NCBI RefSeq assembly: GCF_963678635.1
Contig: NC_087062.1
Span: 35,802,052 to 35,862,051, forward strand
DNA length: 60,000 nucleotides
Source: Symsagittifera roscoffensis
Lineage: Eukaryota > Xenacoelomorpha > Acoela > Convolutidae
Direction of reading: 5' to 3'
The position numbers were made by a program, and so were the translations under genes. Position 1 is the first letter of the stretch; every line of letters begins with the position of its first letter. This document shows, one piece after another, positions 1 through 9,440 of the stretch. The notes under the pieces are model-generated. The model was not told the origin of the DNA, did not search any database, and saw only the letters and a program-made list of their open reading frames with translations.

Positions 1-119
1 ATTCCTTTCTTCCTTCCAAAAAATTCAAACCAACATCCCAATCTTTTTGGTGTACACAGCATCTTCATGGAATCAATTGGAGCAGTGGTTACGAAAAATA
101 TACTGAACTTGAAAAAATT

Positions 120-383
120 TTGAAAAATCTAGAAGCCACAGACACGGAATTTTTTGCAAAAGGTTATGAAAAATGTAAGATTCTATCAGAATTTTTGGAA
201 ACAAAGATTATTAATTTGGATGACTACGCTTGCCCTAAAGTTCAGTTTTTGATATTCAAAGATGAAGAATATGATTGGAGGTGTAGCAACTACCCATTTC
301 GTCATGCAAAAACTCTTCACTGTGCAGAAAGAAAAGCATTTGCATACAGAACATGGACTCGATGTTTTTTTAACAAATTGTAA
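120..383 (+). CDS. Unrecognised Polinton-region ORF, 87 codons, probably partial
   Basis: I do not recognise this product. The frame opens at a TTG and has no internal ATG, so it is more likely the 3' part of a broken gene than a complete one. The C-terminal half is rich in aromatic, Cys and His residues (for example CSNYPF, HAKTLHCAERK). It sits upstream of, and on the same strand as, the Polinton membrane-protein and ATPase genes, so I infer it belongs to the element. Confidence 0.35.
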   Translation: MKNLEATDTEFFAKGYEKCKILSEFLETKIINLDDYACPKVQFLIFKDEEYDWRCSNYPFRHAKTLHCAERKAFAYRTWTRCFFNKL

Positions 384-461
384 ATTATATTATTCTTAAT
401 GTACTACCATTTTCAAACTTTAATTAAATTTCATTGTCAACTTTTTCTTTTTAGAGTTAAG

Positions 462-724
462 ATGGTCGATCAATGTGACAAACACGTAAAATTAAGAAAT
501 TTTGTTTTTGATGAAAAAAATCATGAACGAAAATCATGGAAATTGTTTGGACGTACATGTAATAGATCTCTTTCAGTTTTTTGTGCCAATTTTTTGTTAT
601 AGTTTTGATGCTAGTATGTGCAATCGTTCGAATTATGTTATCAACAACATGTGAAGAAACAACAGTTTGGGTAGCTATTTTATCAAGTACAGTCGGTTAT
701 ATTCTACCTTCTCCAAAGCTATGA
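462..724 (+). pseudogene. Small Polinton membrane protein, frameshifted
   Basis: The ATG at 462 opens a polar N-terminal part ending near GRTCNRSLSVFC. The continuation, a hydrophobic segment (VIVLMLVCAIV) followed by a motif ending GYILPSPKL and TGA at 722-724, lies in another frame. The switch falls in the T-run near 590-596, so one base has been gained or lost. The stop overlaps the ATPase start as ATGA (721-724), the tight packing expected of a Polinton. A small protein of this design, with one membrane span and a conserved tail ending in P-x-P-K-L, recurs next to the ATPase in these elements; its role is unknown to me. Confidence 0.55.
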
Positions 725-1614
725 ATAAAATAATATCTACCAAAGAACGAATTTTTATTTCCCTAGTTGGACCAAGTGGATCTGGAAAATCGCATCTTTT
801 TTTTGATTGGTTGAAAATTGGTACTTTTCAACCAGCATTTGACAAAATTTTTTATTTTTATCAACATTATCAACCTCTTTATAGTCAAATGCAAAGAAAA
901 AACCTTAAATTTATCCAAGGAGTAGATTTTGACTTGATTGAAAATCTCCCCAATAATGGAACTAAGTTTTTGCTTATATTTGATGATTCTTGTGAAGAAA
1001 TTTCAAACTCCAAACAATTTGTAAAAATTGCTACTGCGGGGAGACACAGGGGTCTGAATACAATATACATCAAACACAATTTATTTCATCAAAGCAAATT
1101 AGGACGAGATGTAGAGTTACAAAATACACACATAGTCTTGTTCAAGTCGCCGAGGGATGTTTTACAAATCAATTTATTAAGTCAACAACTAGGTCTAGGA
1201 TCTTAATTGAAAGAGTGGTATCAAGATGCAACATCCGTTCCTTATGGTCATTTACTTATTGATTTAACCCCAAAAACAGTTGATTCAATTAGGTATTGCA
1301 CTAATAGTGGCTCAGTTCCAACGAAATTTTAGTTACCAGCTGGAATAGAGACAATGTTTTTGGACGATGAGTACACAATACGTCTCTATTCTCCCAATAT
1401 TTCAAAAATTTTCCCTAAGGCTTCGAAAACAATTCATTCTCAATTGCCCAAAAGATTTCATTCAGTTTCTGAGCGAGTGTTTAGTAAACCTATTAAGAGG
1501 AGAGCTTCGAGATCTTCGGAAAGAAGACGTAGTAAAATATCGAAACGAAATTTCAGAACTAACACAAAAAAGAACTCCTCTACACAAAAGAAGAATTGTT
1601 TTAAGTTCAACTAA
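721..1614 (+). pseudogene. Polinton genome-packaging ATPase (FtsK/HerA superfamily), two in-frame stops
   Basis: The preferred start is the ATG at 721, which overlaps the upstream stop; the frame is also open from 667. Walker A is GPSGSGKS (residues 17-24); a Walker B-like strand is FLLIFDDSCEE. Next comes a region with GRHRGLNTIYIKHNLFHQS. In-frame TAA at 1204-1206 and TAG at 1330-1332 interrupt it, but recognisable sequence continues in the same frame on both sides (TVDSIRYCTNSGS, then RLYSPNISKIFPK), so the gene originally ran to roughly 1500-1614. In the family this enzyme pumps DNA into capsids. Its 3' end overlaps the next small ORF in another frame. Confidence 0.8.
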
Positions 1615-1669
1615 AGGGTTACAATTGATATCTATCATCACACCTTTTGTCATTAAACGATTGACATAG
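1367..1669 (+). CDS. Small basic Polinton ORF overlapping the ATPase 3' end, 100 codons
   Basis: This frame overlaps the tail of the ATPase frame and runs 100 codons. The core has LRKQFILNCPKDFIQFLSEC followed by a basic, coiled-coil-like region and a hydrophobic C-terminus (LISIITPFVI). The pattern of helical LRK-x-CP-x-F-x-SEC, basic segment and hydrophobic end matches a small conserved protein found between ATPase and integrase in many Polintons; its function is not established to my knowledge. The exact start is uncertain because the first part overlaps the ATPase frame. Confidence 0.5.
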   Translation: MSTQYVSILPIFQKFSLRLRKQFILNCPKDFIQFLSECLVNLLRGELRDLRKEDVVKYRNEISELTQKRTPLHKRRIVLSSTKGLQLISIITPFVIKRLT

Positions 1670-1739
1670 TATGTAACAGTTTGTTTTAATTCCGTACTCA
1701 GTTTATCAATCACAAAGTACACTTCCAAGAAAACAAAAA

Positions 1740-2072
1740 TTGGAACAAAAGCAAGAAAAAGAGGAGATTGTACCAAAAAATTTTGATTCTATTTACAGTG
1801 CTGTAAATGCGAGGTTGAAAACGAGCAACAATAAGAATATTATTGATTTAATTTTGAATTCTCCTAGAATTAAAATCAGCCAGTCAGACAATTTTATATT
1901 GGATAATCGAGATACAAAAGAATCTATGTGTGTGCACTAAAGCGAAAAAATACCGATTTTCCAGATATTTACTTTACAATTTTGGAAGCAACACATATTC
2001 CTCCTAAACTTGTTATTAACAAGAATGCCAAAGCAAAAGATAGAGGAACTTGGATCCCTTTCAAAATCTGAA
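1740..2072 (+). pseudogene. Small conserved Polinton ORF, frameshifted
   Basis: The first 66 codons (1740-1940) include NIIDLILNSPRIKIS and end at a TAA. Downstream, another frame gives LKRKNTDFPDIYFTILEATH and stops at TGA 2070-2072. Joined conceptually these resemble the small Polinton protein carrying an L-x-SPR motif, then an LRKR-x(3)-F-P motif, then a short C-terminal helix. The break is one base near 1935. The 3' end overlaps the integrase start. Function unknown; I infer membership of the element from position and motif order. Confidence 0.45.
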
Positions 2073-2959
2073 AAGGTAAGACTAAACAGATTGTATTCTA
2101 GGGGCAGAGCTGCGTACGGTTCTATTCAAAACTTGAGTAAAGCGAGTGGTTTATCAAAAAAAAAAGTAGAAAAGTTTTTACAAACCATGACATCGTATTC
2201 GGTCCACCAATCAGGTCTTTCCGAAGACTTCAAGCGTTTTCTAAATATATCAATGAAATCTGGTGTATTGACTTGGCTTTTGTAGACAAATTAGCTAGTC
2301 AAAACAATGGATTCAAGTTTTTATTAGTTGCTGTATATATTTTTTCGAGATTTGTCAGAGTTCAAAAAATGAAAACAAAGTATGCCAAAGACACTTTACA
2401 AGCTTTTAGAAAAATGATTTCTCGAAAAAACACTCCTGAAAAACTTTGGGTTGATAAAGGAACAGAATATGGGGGAACTTTTAAAAAGTTTTGCAGGGAG
2501 AAAGACATTGAAGTTTACTCAACAATGAGTGAAACAAAAGCTGCATTTGCAGAGAGAGCAATTCAATCTTTAAAACATATAATATATCGTTACATTGAAG
2601 ATCATGGTGAAAAATTTTTGCCCAAATTGCAGCAATTTGTTTCTACATTGAGCTGCCGCAAAAATCGATCAATTGGAAAATCTCCCAGAGATGTGAAAAA
2701 CAGTGATTTTTTATCAATATTGTATAACAAATCATTCAAGAAATATACTAAACCAAAATTCAAAATTGGTGATAGAGTTAGAATTTCGAAAAATGATATT
2801 CCGTTCTGAAAAGGATACAAGCCACAGTTTAGAGATGAAATTTTTGAAATTTCGGCAATATCTACAAAAAAACCTCCAGCATACATCATCAAAGATCTCG
2901 AAAAAGAAGAAATTCTGGGAAAATTTTATGAAAAAGAGCTGAGAAAATGTTCAGATTAG
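2010..2959 (+). pseudogene. Polinton DDE integrase (rve family), frameshift plus in-frame stop
   Basis: The N-terminal part (ATG at 2025; frame open from 2010) includes RAAYGSIQNLSKASGLSKK. A one-base shift near the TTTT at 2237-2240 moves the coding frame, after which the catalytic core follows. The first Asp is at 2270-2272 (CIDLAFVD), the second at 2453-2455 (WVDKGTEYGG), and the Glu at 2552-2554 (FAERAIQSLK), with 32 residues between the second Asp and the Glu. A TGA at 2807-2809 interrupts the C-terminal DNA-binding region, which continues in frame (KGYKPQFRDEIFEI) to TAG at 2957-2959. In Polintons this retroviral-type integrase inserts the element. All three acidic residues survive, but the frame is dead. 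Confidence 0.85.
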
Positions 2960-3002
2960 TGGTAAGTCATTTTTTAAATTGAGTTTCTATCGATCAGTTG
3001 TC

Positions 3003-3717
3003 ATGGATTCTTTTACTATTGAGCTACTTTCTAATGCTTCTTTTAATTGTTATCCGAATAACAGTCTTAGTTCCTTTACAAATTTTCTACCGGAACAAAT
3101 ACATCTAAAAGGAGAATGGGAGGTTGGTATTTCAGAAATATCGTACCCTTCTTTGAACCAAAACGTTACAGAGGGAAAGTTTACTTTCGTAGATGGACGA
3201 GAAAGTCCTGAGGAAAAAAGAAAGATTCAACCGATGCATGTTGAACCTGGATTGTATGCAAGTATTGTTGATATAGTTGTAGCCATGAATGACAAAGTTC
3301 GAAAACGTATAAGCGCACAAAAATATGAATATAACGGAATTTATGTATCAGTAGATAAGATTACATAAAAAGTTGCCATTCATTTACCTGAGGACCAATC
3401 AGTGTTTATAATTCAAAGTGCTGATTTGAGTCACATTTTTTGTTGTGATTTAGAACAAATCAGACAGGTATTATAATGAAAAGAAAAGGACCACATTATC
3501 CTCAGTATTCTTACGACATTATAAGAATACATTCCTTAATGATTTATAGTGATATTATAGAATATAAAATAGTAGGCGATACAAAAACTCCATTACTGCG
3601 TTGTATTCCTTTCATTTCCAAAGTAAAAAAACTACAGGAGAAAAAATTCCTTTTGTGTCCGTAGGAATTACACGAGTTGTACTCTTGTTTCGCAAGATTT
3701 CGGATAATCATTTTTGA
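3003..3717 (+). pseudogene. Polinton minor capsid (penton-like) protein, broken
   Basis: The ATG at 3003 begins a 5' part with ASFNCYPNNSLSSFTNFLP and GEWEVGISEISYPS, a signature shared by the smaller jelly-roll capsid protein of Polintons. TAA at 3366-3368 breaks the frame; similar sequence continues to 3474, then shifts frame to 3476-3664 (IIEYKIVGDTKTPLLRC). A second shift near 3655 leads to a possible end at 3715-3717. The family member would be a single jelly-roll protein at capsid vertices. The capsid role is from family knowledge; the breaks are seen directly. Confidence 0.6.
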
Positions 3718-3734
3718 TTTTTACTTCATACGAA

Positions 3735-4097
3735 ATGGTTGGTCAAAGTTCAGCTAATTTTCCTATTTTTCGTGGACATGCAAGGCAGCGTGGAAGAGGT
3801 TTTGGTGCTCTTGCACAAACTCTTGGGAGAACTGCAATTCCCTTCATTAAAAAATATATAGTCCCAGCTGCAAAAAGAATCGGAGCAGATTTATTTGAAA
3901 TTGCCGCTCCAGAGATTGGAGACATTGTCAGTGGACGAAAAAAACTCAAAACGTTTGCAAAAGATGTTGGAACAAAAACAGTTCGAAAACAGCTGGGAGG
4001 TGGAAAAAAGAAATCCAAGCGTAGAACAAGAAGAACCATTTCTCGAAAGAGTAGTTCAAAATCAGTCGCTCTCGCAAAGACATTTTTGACAAGATAA
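3735..4097 (+). CDS. Small basic Polinton core/minor virion protein, 120 codons, intact
   Basis: The ATG at 3735 is preferred over the TTG that opens the frame at 3714. The N-terminal half is Gly/Arg-rich, then has a hydrophobic or amphipathic segment (TAIPFIKKYIVPAAKRIGADL). The C-terminal half is strongly basic (KKKSKRRTRRTISRK), as expected for a DNA-condensing or membrane-active virion component. The TAA at 4095-4097 is one base before the capsid ATG at 4099. Such short proteins just upstream of the capsid gene are common in Polintons and adintoviruses. The function is inferred from composition and position only. Confidence 0.6.
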   Translation: MVGQSSANFPIFRGHARQRGRGFGALAQTLGRTAIPFIKKYIVPAAKRIGADLFEIAAPEIGDIVSGRKKLKTFAKDVGTKTVRKQLGGGKKKSKRRTRRTISRKSSSKSVALAKTFLTR

Positions 4098-4098
4098 A

Positions 4099-5421
4099 AT
4101 GAGTGTAAATCAAAGAAGTCATTTTCGGTACGGAGCGTTTACAAATTCTTCTTTGGAGATTTTTGATAAAGTCCCAGTTTTGGAAACAATTATGTCATCT
4201 TACACACAAGAAGTTTTCCCCAGTACTTCTCTGGATGAAAGTAGTATTGAGTTTGAATTTGAAACGGATCGTAATCTCTACTTGGATATGCGTGATACCC
4301 ATCTTAGCTTAAAGCTTCAACTATTCAAAGGAAGATTGTTTGATGCTTTCAAAAATGAAAAAGCAGAACATAAAGCAAAATCGGAGGAAGATTCAGATGA
4401 GGAACCACAAACTTACTTAACTTATGTAAACAATCTACTACATTCTCTATTCTCCAACAGTGAAGTTTATTTTAACAATACAATGGTTTACAATGCCAAT
4501 GGGTTATATCCTCATAAGGCACAGATATCGAACGAATTCAACTCGTCAGCAGTGAGTAATAAAGGAATTCTTGCTTGTCATGGATACAGTTTTGAAGAAA
4601 ATCCTGATGCATTTGATATGTATCCATTCACTGATAGAGCAAATTCCTTGGGAACAGGGATAACTTTTTCACTCTATGGGAGGCTCGCCATTGATTTGTT
4701 TACTTGCGAAAAATTGTTGCTACCAAATACCAAAGTTCGAATTAAACTTATTCGAGCTAGACCTAATTTTTACATGTTATCTGATAATCCAAATGTCAGT
4801 CTGAAAATAGTTGATTGTTCACTGTTTACAAGAAGAATTTTAGTAGCTGAACCTAATCATCAATATTTGCAATGGAATCTGGAAAGGGAACCTGCTCATT
4901 ACAATTACATGAAAACTATAGCAAGAACCTTTATCATTCCATCTCGTCAAAACCAGTTTATTCAGGAAAATGTTTTCAATAATGCCCCAATCAGAAGGAT
5001 AGCTGTTGCAATGAATACAAATTCGGCTGTTGCGGGATCTTTTCATGAAAATCCTTTCAATTATCAACAATTTCATTTGAGAGAGCTTAGAATTATTCGG
5101 GGTGGAAGAGCAATTATTTCATTAGATACAACTTCTCCTTGTCGACCCTATGTTACAACAATGAAAGCAATGCAGTTTAACGAAGATTTTCCAGCTCTTC
5201 CTATGGAAGATTTTCAAAATCACTATATTCTAGTTTTCGACTTGACTTCACTACAGGATGCCGCTGAACACTTGCATTATCCAGAACTTAGTGGAGAAAG
5301 CTTGAGATTAGAAATGTTTTTCCAATTTCCCTTGGAGCAAGTAACGGAAGTGATAGTCTTGGGAGAAAGACTATCAAATATTCAAATTGACAAATTCGGA
5401 ACAGACGCTAAAAATGTTTAA
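4099..5421 (+). CDS. Polinton major capsid protein (hexon-like), 440 codons, intact
   Basis: The longest uninterrupted viral-type frame in the window. The N-terminal region has FDKVPVLETIMSSYTQEVFP, and a region around residues 115-170 has YVNNLLHSLFSNSEVYFNN followed by NGLYPHKAQISNEFN, the pattern of the Polinton double jelly-roll capsid family (often annotated in animal genomes as uncharacterised F54H12.2-like proteins). An acidic insert (EEDSDEEPQ, about residues 95-104) is probably a surface loop. The protein would form hexameric capsomers. Unlike nearly every neighbour it has no stop or frameshift. An ATG start with one-base spacing from the core gene supports the start. Which capsid class it is rests on family resemblance I cannot align here. 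Confidence 0.75.
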   Translation: MSVNQRSHFRYGAFTNSSLEIFDKVPVLETIMSSYTQEVFPSTSLDESSIEFEFETDRNLYLDMRDTHLSLKLQLFKGRLFDAFKNEKAEHKAKSEEDSDEEPQTYLTYVNNLLHSLFSNSEVYFNNTMVYNANGLYPHKAQISNEFNSSAVSNKGILACHGYSFEENPDAFDMYPFTDRANSLGTGITFSLYGRLAIDLFTCEKLLLPNTKVRIKLIRARPNFYMLSDNPNVSLKIVDCSLFTRRILVAEPNHQYLQWNLEREPAHYNYMKTIARTFIIPSRQNQFIQENVFNNAPIRRIAVAMNTNSAVAGSFHENPFNYQQFHLRELRIIRGGRAIISLDTTSPCRPYVTTMKAMQFNEDFPALPMEDFQNHYILVFDLTSLQDAAEHLHYPELSGESLRLEMFFQFPLEQVTEVIVLGERLSNIQIDKFGTDAKNV

Positions 5422-5452
5422 TTTTTTTGAGTTTTCAGGTTCCTAAAAAAAG

Positions 5453-5674
5453 GTGGAAACTTTTTTGGGACTTTTCTTTGTTATTATCTCTGTACTATCT
5501 ATATTGTTTTTCTTCAGACCTAAAGCTCCAGAAACAATAGAGAAGGAATGGTGTTTAGTTGAAAACCCGAGACACTTTTTCAACCTAGACTGTAAAACAG
5601 TATTCAATAAACTTTGCCTACTATATAAGGCTTGTGTATGGGACTTTATTGATTCAATTCCTAAATGTGTGTAA
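5453..5674 (+). CDS. Short ORF with N-terminal membrane span, doubtful
   Basis: A 73-codon frame between capsid and protease genes that opens at GTG, not ATG. It starts with a strong hydrophobic segment (LFFVIISVLSILFFF), then a Cys-containing tail (CKTVFNKLCLLYKACVWDF). It is in the same reading frame as the protease downstream, separated by a stop. It could be a small membrane protein of the element or chance. I do not recognise it. Confidence 0.3.
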   Translation: METFLGLFFVIISVLSILFFFRPKAPETIEKEWCLVENPRHFFNLDCKTVFNKLCLLYKACVWDFIDSIPKCV

Positions 5675-5761
5675 GTCATTATTCTTCCTTTTTTTAACCT
5701 AAAGTACACTATCAAACTATCAATTTCTTTTTTAGCTGTAAATCAGCCTACAATTGCAAAG

Positions 5762-6160
5762 ATGGATAATTTTTCTCTTTTGCAAATTATTGAATGAATT
5801 CCAGAGCTCAGATTCAAGTACATGGGATCATACCCTTCTGACACAGTACCTCAACTAACAAAATACTCTTTTGCCATTATTAACTCAGCCCCAAGCAATG
5901 ATAGAGGAGAACACTGGATTATGATTGCTCGACTGGATAAAAGCTACTACTTTGCTGATTCTTTGGGAAGAAAGAGATCAACTTACCCTTTTTTGACAAA
6001 AAAGTTTCGACGAATGGTTCCTCGAAAGCTACAAAAAACTGATAATTTGTGTGGTTTTTACGCAATTTATTCAGCATTTCTCCTTTTTAAATTCTTCCAA
6101 AAGAACTTGAATAATGTTCATGATGTGTATGTTTTGAATTTTATCAGTAATTTTATGTAA
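5762..6160 (+). pseudogene. Polinton adenain-like cysteine protease, in-frame TGA
   Basis: The frame starts at ATG 5762 (MDNFSLLQIIE), meets TGA at 5795-5797, and resumes in frame from 5798 with a conserved N-terminal region to the end at 6160. Catalytic features of the Ulp1/adenovirus protease fold are visible: His in GEHWIMIARL, the acidic position in YFADSLG, and Cys in NLCGFYAIYSA. In the family this enzyme cleaves capsid precursors during maturation. The only defect seen is the one premature stop eleven codons in, so re-initiation at the ATG at 5822 would still cover the catalytic residues. Confidence 0.8.
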
Positions 6161-6425
6161 AAGTGAATTTTTTTTTGTAAGTGTAAATTTTTGCAGTAAT
6201 TTTACTATACGATGTAGTGAATTTTTTGATTATTTATATAATTTAACTTTTTAAATTCTTTAATTTTTTTTTTACAAAAAGCATCTTAGCATTTAACGTT
6301 TCGATGAAATACGGAGAATGATGATGGAATATGGATGTTGTAGTCCCCCAATTGAAAGAATTAACGATAGAGTAGATAAATTTACGAAAATTGTAACCAA
6401 CTTCTAGTAAATTGTATAATTTTCT

Positions 6426-6520
6426 TAAAAGTTTACTCTGAGAAAGATGGAAAAATTATTACACAAAATATCAGAACCAAAAAAAATATGATACTATGTT
6501 TTTCTCAGTGTAAACTTTTA
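6426..6520. repeat. 95-bp foldback, 20-bp inverted arms
   Basis: TAAAAGTTTACTCTGAGAAA at 6426-6445 pairs with TTTCTCAGTGTAAACTTTTA at 6501-6520, with one or two mismatches, around a 55-bp centre. It could be a tiny MITE or a terminal structure of the neighbouring Polinton. Confidence 0.55.
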
Positions 6521-6994
6521 CCGTGGTAGAGCAATTGATAAATTTGGATGATAATTTTTTGGAAAATTTGGAAATTTCAAAGAATTTTTAAAGATTAAAG
6601 ACAAAGTGATAAAAGAGAACTCAAATGAATCGTAGCAAGAAATATGACAGAATAAATAAACCAGTTGAGGTAAAAATAAGTGAGATAATTATGTGAAAAA
6701 AGATAAAATAAGTCATAAAATTAACAAGTGTAATGAACCTGTCATCCGTTCTCCAGATAACCTGCGGAAAAAAGATTAAGTAGGATATAAAAGTAATCAA
6801 CCGTGAGGAGCTGTCATGATTCCTCTGATATGCCGTGGAGCGGAATAACTAACCTGTCAAAGATAATCCCCTCTTGACAATTTTCCCCAGATAACTTGAG
6901 GGAAAATAAATGACATGAAATAAGAATTTAAGATTCTTTCGAGAAAAAAAATATTCCGTGATATATTAGTTTATGATCCCATACTCTAAATCGA

Positions 6995-7400
6995 AACTTG
7001 ATTTTCGTCGAAACTTATCATCTGAAACTTACCATCCAAAATTTTTTTTTTCATTTTTTAATAAAAAATTGTTTTTTCAAGATAATATTTGCAAGTAAAA
7101 CTTTAAAAATTTTCAAAAAATTTTCTGAAACTTACCTTCTGAAACTTACCATATCGAATTTTTGTAAGACAAGATAGTCCTTACATATCACAAATCGTAG
7201 AAGTTGACTAAGAAACGCAAGTATTGGCAAAATCGAGCTCAAAAAATTCGGGCGCCAAAAATTTTTCTGAAACTTACCATCTGAAACCTACCATCTTAAT
7301 ACATGGGAAACCTATTCCCTACCTTAATACATTGGAAATCTATTCCCTATCTTAATACATAGCCTGCGGACCGGATACTCTATAGCCTATGTTAATACAT
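6995..7400 (+). repeat. Interspersed CTGAAACTTACCATC motif and 31-bp minisatellite
   Basis: The motif CTGAAACTTACCATC or a one- to two-base variant occurs about six or seven times, often in adjacent pairs, between 6995 and 7290. It is followed by about 2.5 copies of a unit built on CTTAATACATGGGAAACC plus TATTCCCTAC. The boundary is approximate. Confidence 0.55.
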
Positions 7401-7506
7401 GGGGGTTCGCAGGCACCCACCCCCCCACTCTTGCTCACTCATGTACTACTAATATTTGCTCACGGTTCTCACGGTTAATATTTGCATATTTTACTTTCCT
7501 TTTAAT

Positions 7507-8847
7507 TTAATTGAATACAAATTTTCTCTTTGAGTAGAAACATGATCGTCCGCCCTCTACAATTGGTTTTTTTTTTTCAATTTGATTCACTTTTTGACCC
7601 TCAGGCTTTAATTGGTCCTTAGGTTTCAATGCATCGTTCATCATTTTTATTTTCGCTACTGTAAAACTTTCATCGTAATGACTTGTCTCGGGCGCCGCTG
7701 CAGATGAAAACCGAGACAAATAGTCTACCATTTTCGTTTTCGACCCCTGTCTATGTTCAACTTTGAAATCATACGATACTAAAGGATCGTTCCATTGAGT
7801 TAACCGACTAATGAATGTTTTATTTCCTTTTGGTGAAGAATTTAATAGTGTAAGTAACGCCTTGTGATCTGATATAACTGTAAAATAACGTCCATAGATA
7901 TAGTTTCGAAAATATTCCGTAGCCCACACTACCGCGAGTAATTCTAATTCGTTTGTAGAATACTTTTTCTCGGCCGGATTAAGATAGCGTGACGCAAATG
8001 AAATTGGGTGCCAACCGGAGGCGCTGTACTGTTCTAACACGGCCCCTAGGCCATCGTGATTAGCATCGCAAATTATCCTAGTTTCAGGGTGAATATCTAA
8101 ATGCCTAAGCTCTACAAGGTTTTTCACTAAAGATTTCAAATGTTGAAACGCGTTCTCGCAATTCGGCGTCCAGACAAAATTGTTGTTCTGACTGAGTAAC
8201 GATCTTAATGGTGCGCTCATTTCAGCGAATTTTGGCAAAAATTTATGCAAACTGTGCATCGAACCCATTAGTGATTTTAACTGCTTTCTAGATTTTGGGG
8301 TTTTCAAATCTTCTACCGCTTGAGTTTTCCGAACTAATGGCGCGATGCCACTTTCCCCAATTCGAAACCCTAACCATTCACACTCGGTTTTTGCAAATTC
8401 ACATTTCCGTAGTTTCAAGGAAACGTTTGATACGTCCAACTTCTTCAAAATTTTTTCCACTTATGCAATATGCTCTAGTCTTGTTCCCTTTGACGCAATT
8501 AAGATATCGTCGATGAAAGCATTTGCCTGAGGAATTTCCTTAAGTAAATTATCAATAACTTTTTGAAACTCCGCCGGCATTGATGTGAGCCCGTAAAAGC
8601 CGTTTTTAAAACGATATATTCCCGTCGATTTTTCGCCGACTAGTGAAAAATTGCACTGCTCGCTTGTTTCTTGTTCCAAAGATACTTGTCCGTACGCGTA
8701 AGTGAAATCCAATGTTGTAAAATATACATCCCCCGCTTTTCGTTCTGCAATTATTTGACTTATCCCGTCTACTATTTCGTCAATGTTTGGCATTTGGTAC
8801 TTATTCTTGTGTACCTGCTTGTTAAGTTCTCTTGATTCCAATGCCAA
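7507..8847 (-). pseudogene. Gypsy reverse transcriptase-RNase H
   Basis: The upstream segment (8847-8461) has ALESRELNKQVHKNKYQMP, the palm motif TLDFTYAYGQV and the catalytic FIDDILIASKG (8503-8517). A single in-frame TAA (8461-8463) interrupts it, and the same frame continues (VEKILKKLDV) through the RT connection (LGFRIGESGIAP) into RNase H, with Asp in CDANHDGLGAVL, Glu in STNELELLAVVWA and Asp in VISDHKALLTLL. It ends in a non-conserved lysine-rich tail, where an integrase would be expected. Upstream (8848-8900) further RT sequence is visible but frameshifted. Confidence 0.85.
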
Positions 8848-9116
8848 TTTTAAGCTTCTACTTTTTTTTACACTGTGATTACTATAGGGGAGACAAAGTA
8901 CTTATCCGAACATTCTTGTAATTTAATGATATGACCTTTTTTTATCAACCGGTCAATTTCCTTGTCTACTTTATCCTGTAGGCTGATAGGTAGGCACCCG
9001 ATGCCCTTTTTGCTGTATCGGCTTTAGATTTGCAAAGAATTCGTTTCTTACTTTAGCGTTTCGGATTTTCCCTATTCTGGTAAATCAATTTGGGTACAAT
9101 TTACAGAAATATGTTT

Positions 9117-9440
9117 TTAATTCATCATAATCCTCCTCTTCCTGACTGCTCCCTTCCCCGTGATCCCCATCACTTTCTTTCTTTGCACCAACTCCAGGTC
9201 TAGGGTACCCATCAGATCGCGCCCAAGGATTGACTGATGGTTTCCTGATATTACTGACACTTGCGCTGGAGCTGCCCAGCCGTTCAACGCCATCGTCACC
9301 GCTACTTTCCCAAGTATGTGTGTTTGGTTGTTCTTATAGTCCAAGAATTCATCTTGAGATGGTTGTAATTTAATATTAGTTTTACCTAATGTTGCTTTCA
9401 GGTCCGTCATGCTGAAATCGTCACTGGAGATCCGCTATCC
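9117..9440 (-). pseudogene. Gypsy aspartic protease, frameshifted
   Basis: The active-site sequence WVDSGSPVTISA is encoded around 9410-9435 on the minus strand but is followed immediately by a stop. The rest of the domain (DLKATLGKTNIKL, then QSILGRDLMG, the flap and dimer-end motif) lies in another frame from 9410 down to 9117. The catalytic Asp and a conserved hydrophobic GRD motif are both present. One base change separates the two parts. Confidence 0.7.

Larger units (their letters stand above)
1..6160 (+). mobile_element. Polinton/Maverick (adintovirus-like) element, right-hand part, decayed
   Basis: A block of closely packed plus-strand genes without introns, several overlapping by a few bases: small membrane protein, FtsK/HerA-type packaging ATPase, small basic ORF, another small ORF, DDE integrase, penton-like minor capsid, basic core protein, major capsid protein, adenain-like cysteine protease. 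This gene set is diagnostic of Polintons and related adintoviruses. No protein-primed DNA polymerase B is in view; it may lie left of the window. I could not locate a terminal inverted repeat, so neither boundary is fixed. Most genes carry single-base frameshifts or in-frame stops, so this is a dead endogenous copy; only the core and major capsid frames are uninterrupted. Confidence 0.85.
6161..7506. other. Non-coding stretch with short repeats between Polinton and Gypsy remnants
   Basis: No gene is supported. It holds a 95-bp foldback (6426-6520), scattered copies of a short CTGAAACTTACC motif (about 6995-7290) and a short minisatellite (about 7290-7400). The right terminus of the Polinton should lie here, but I could not identify a terminal repeat. 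Confidence 0.6.

Noticed and set aside
2703-2942. 79-codon ORF in another frame over the integrase 3' part
   Set aside because: Shadow of the integrase frame, which has the recognisable residues.
462-6160. In-frame TAA, TAG and TGA as a reassigned genetic code
   Set aside because: All three stops occur together with frameshifts in transposons, while lysozyme and the capsid gene end normally and use no internal stops.
6995-7400. CRISPR-like array
   Set aside because: Repeats are short, imperfect, often adjacent, with irregular spacers, and the genome is eukaryotic.
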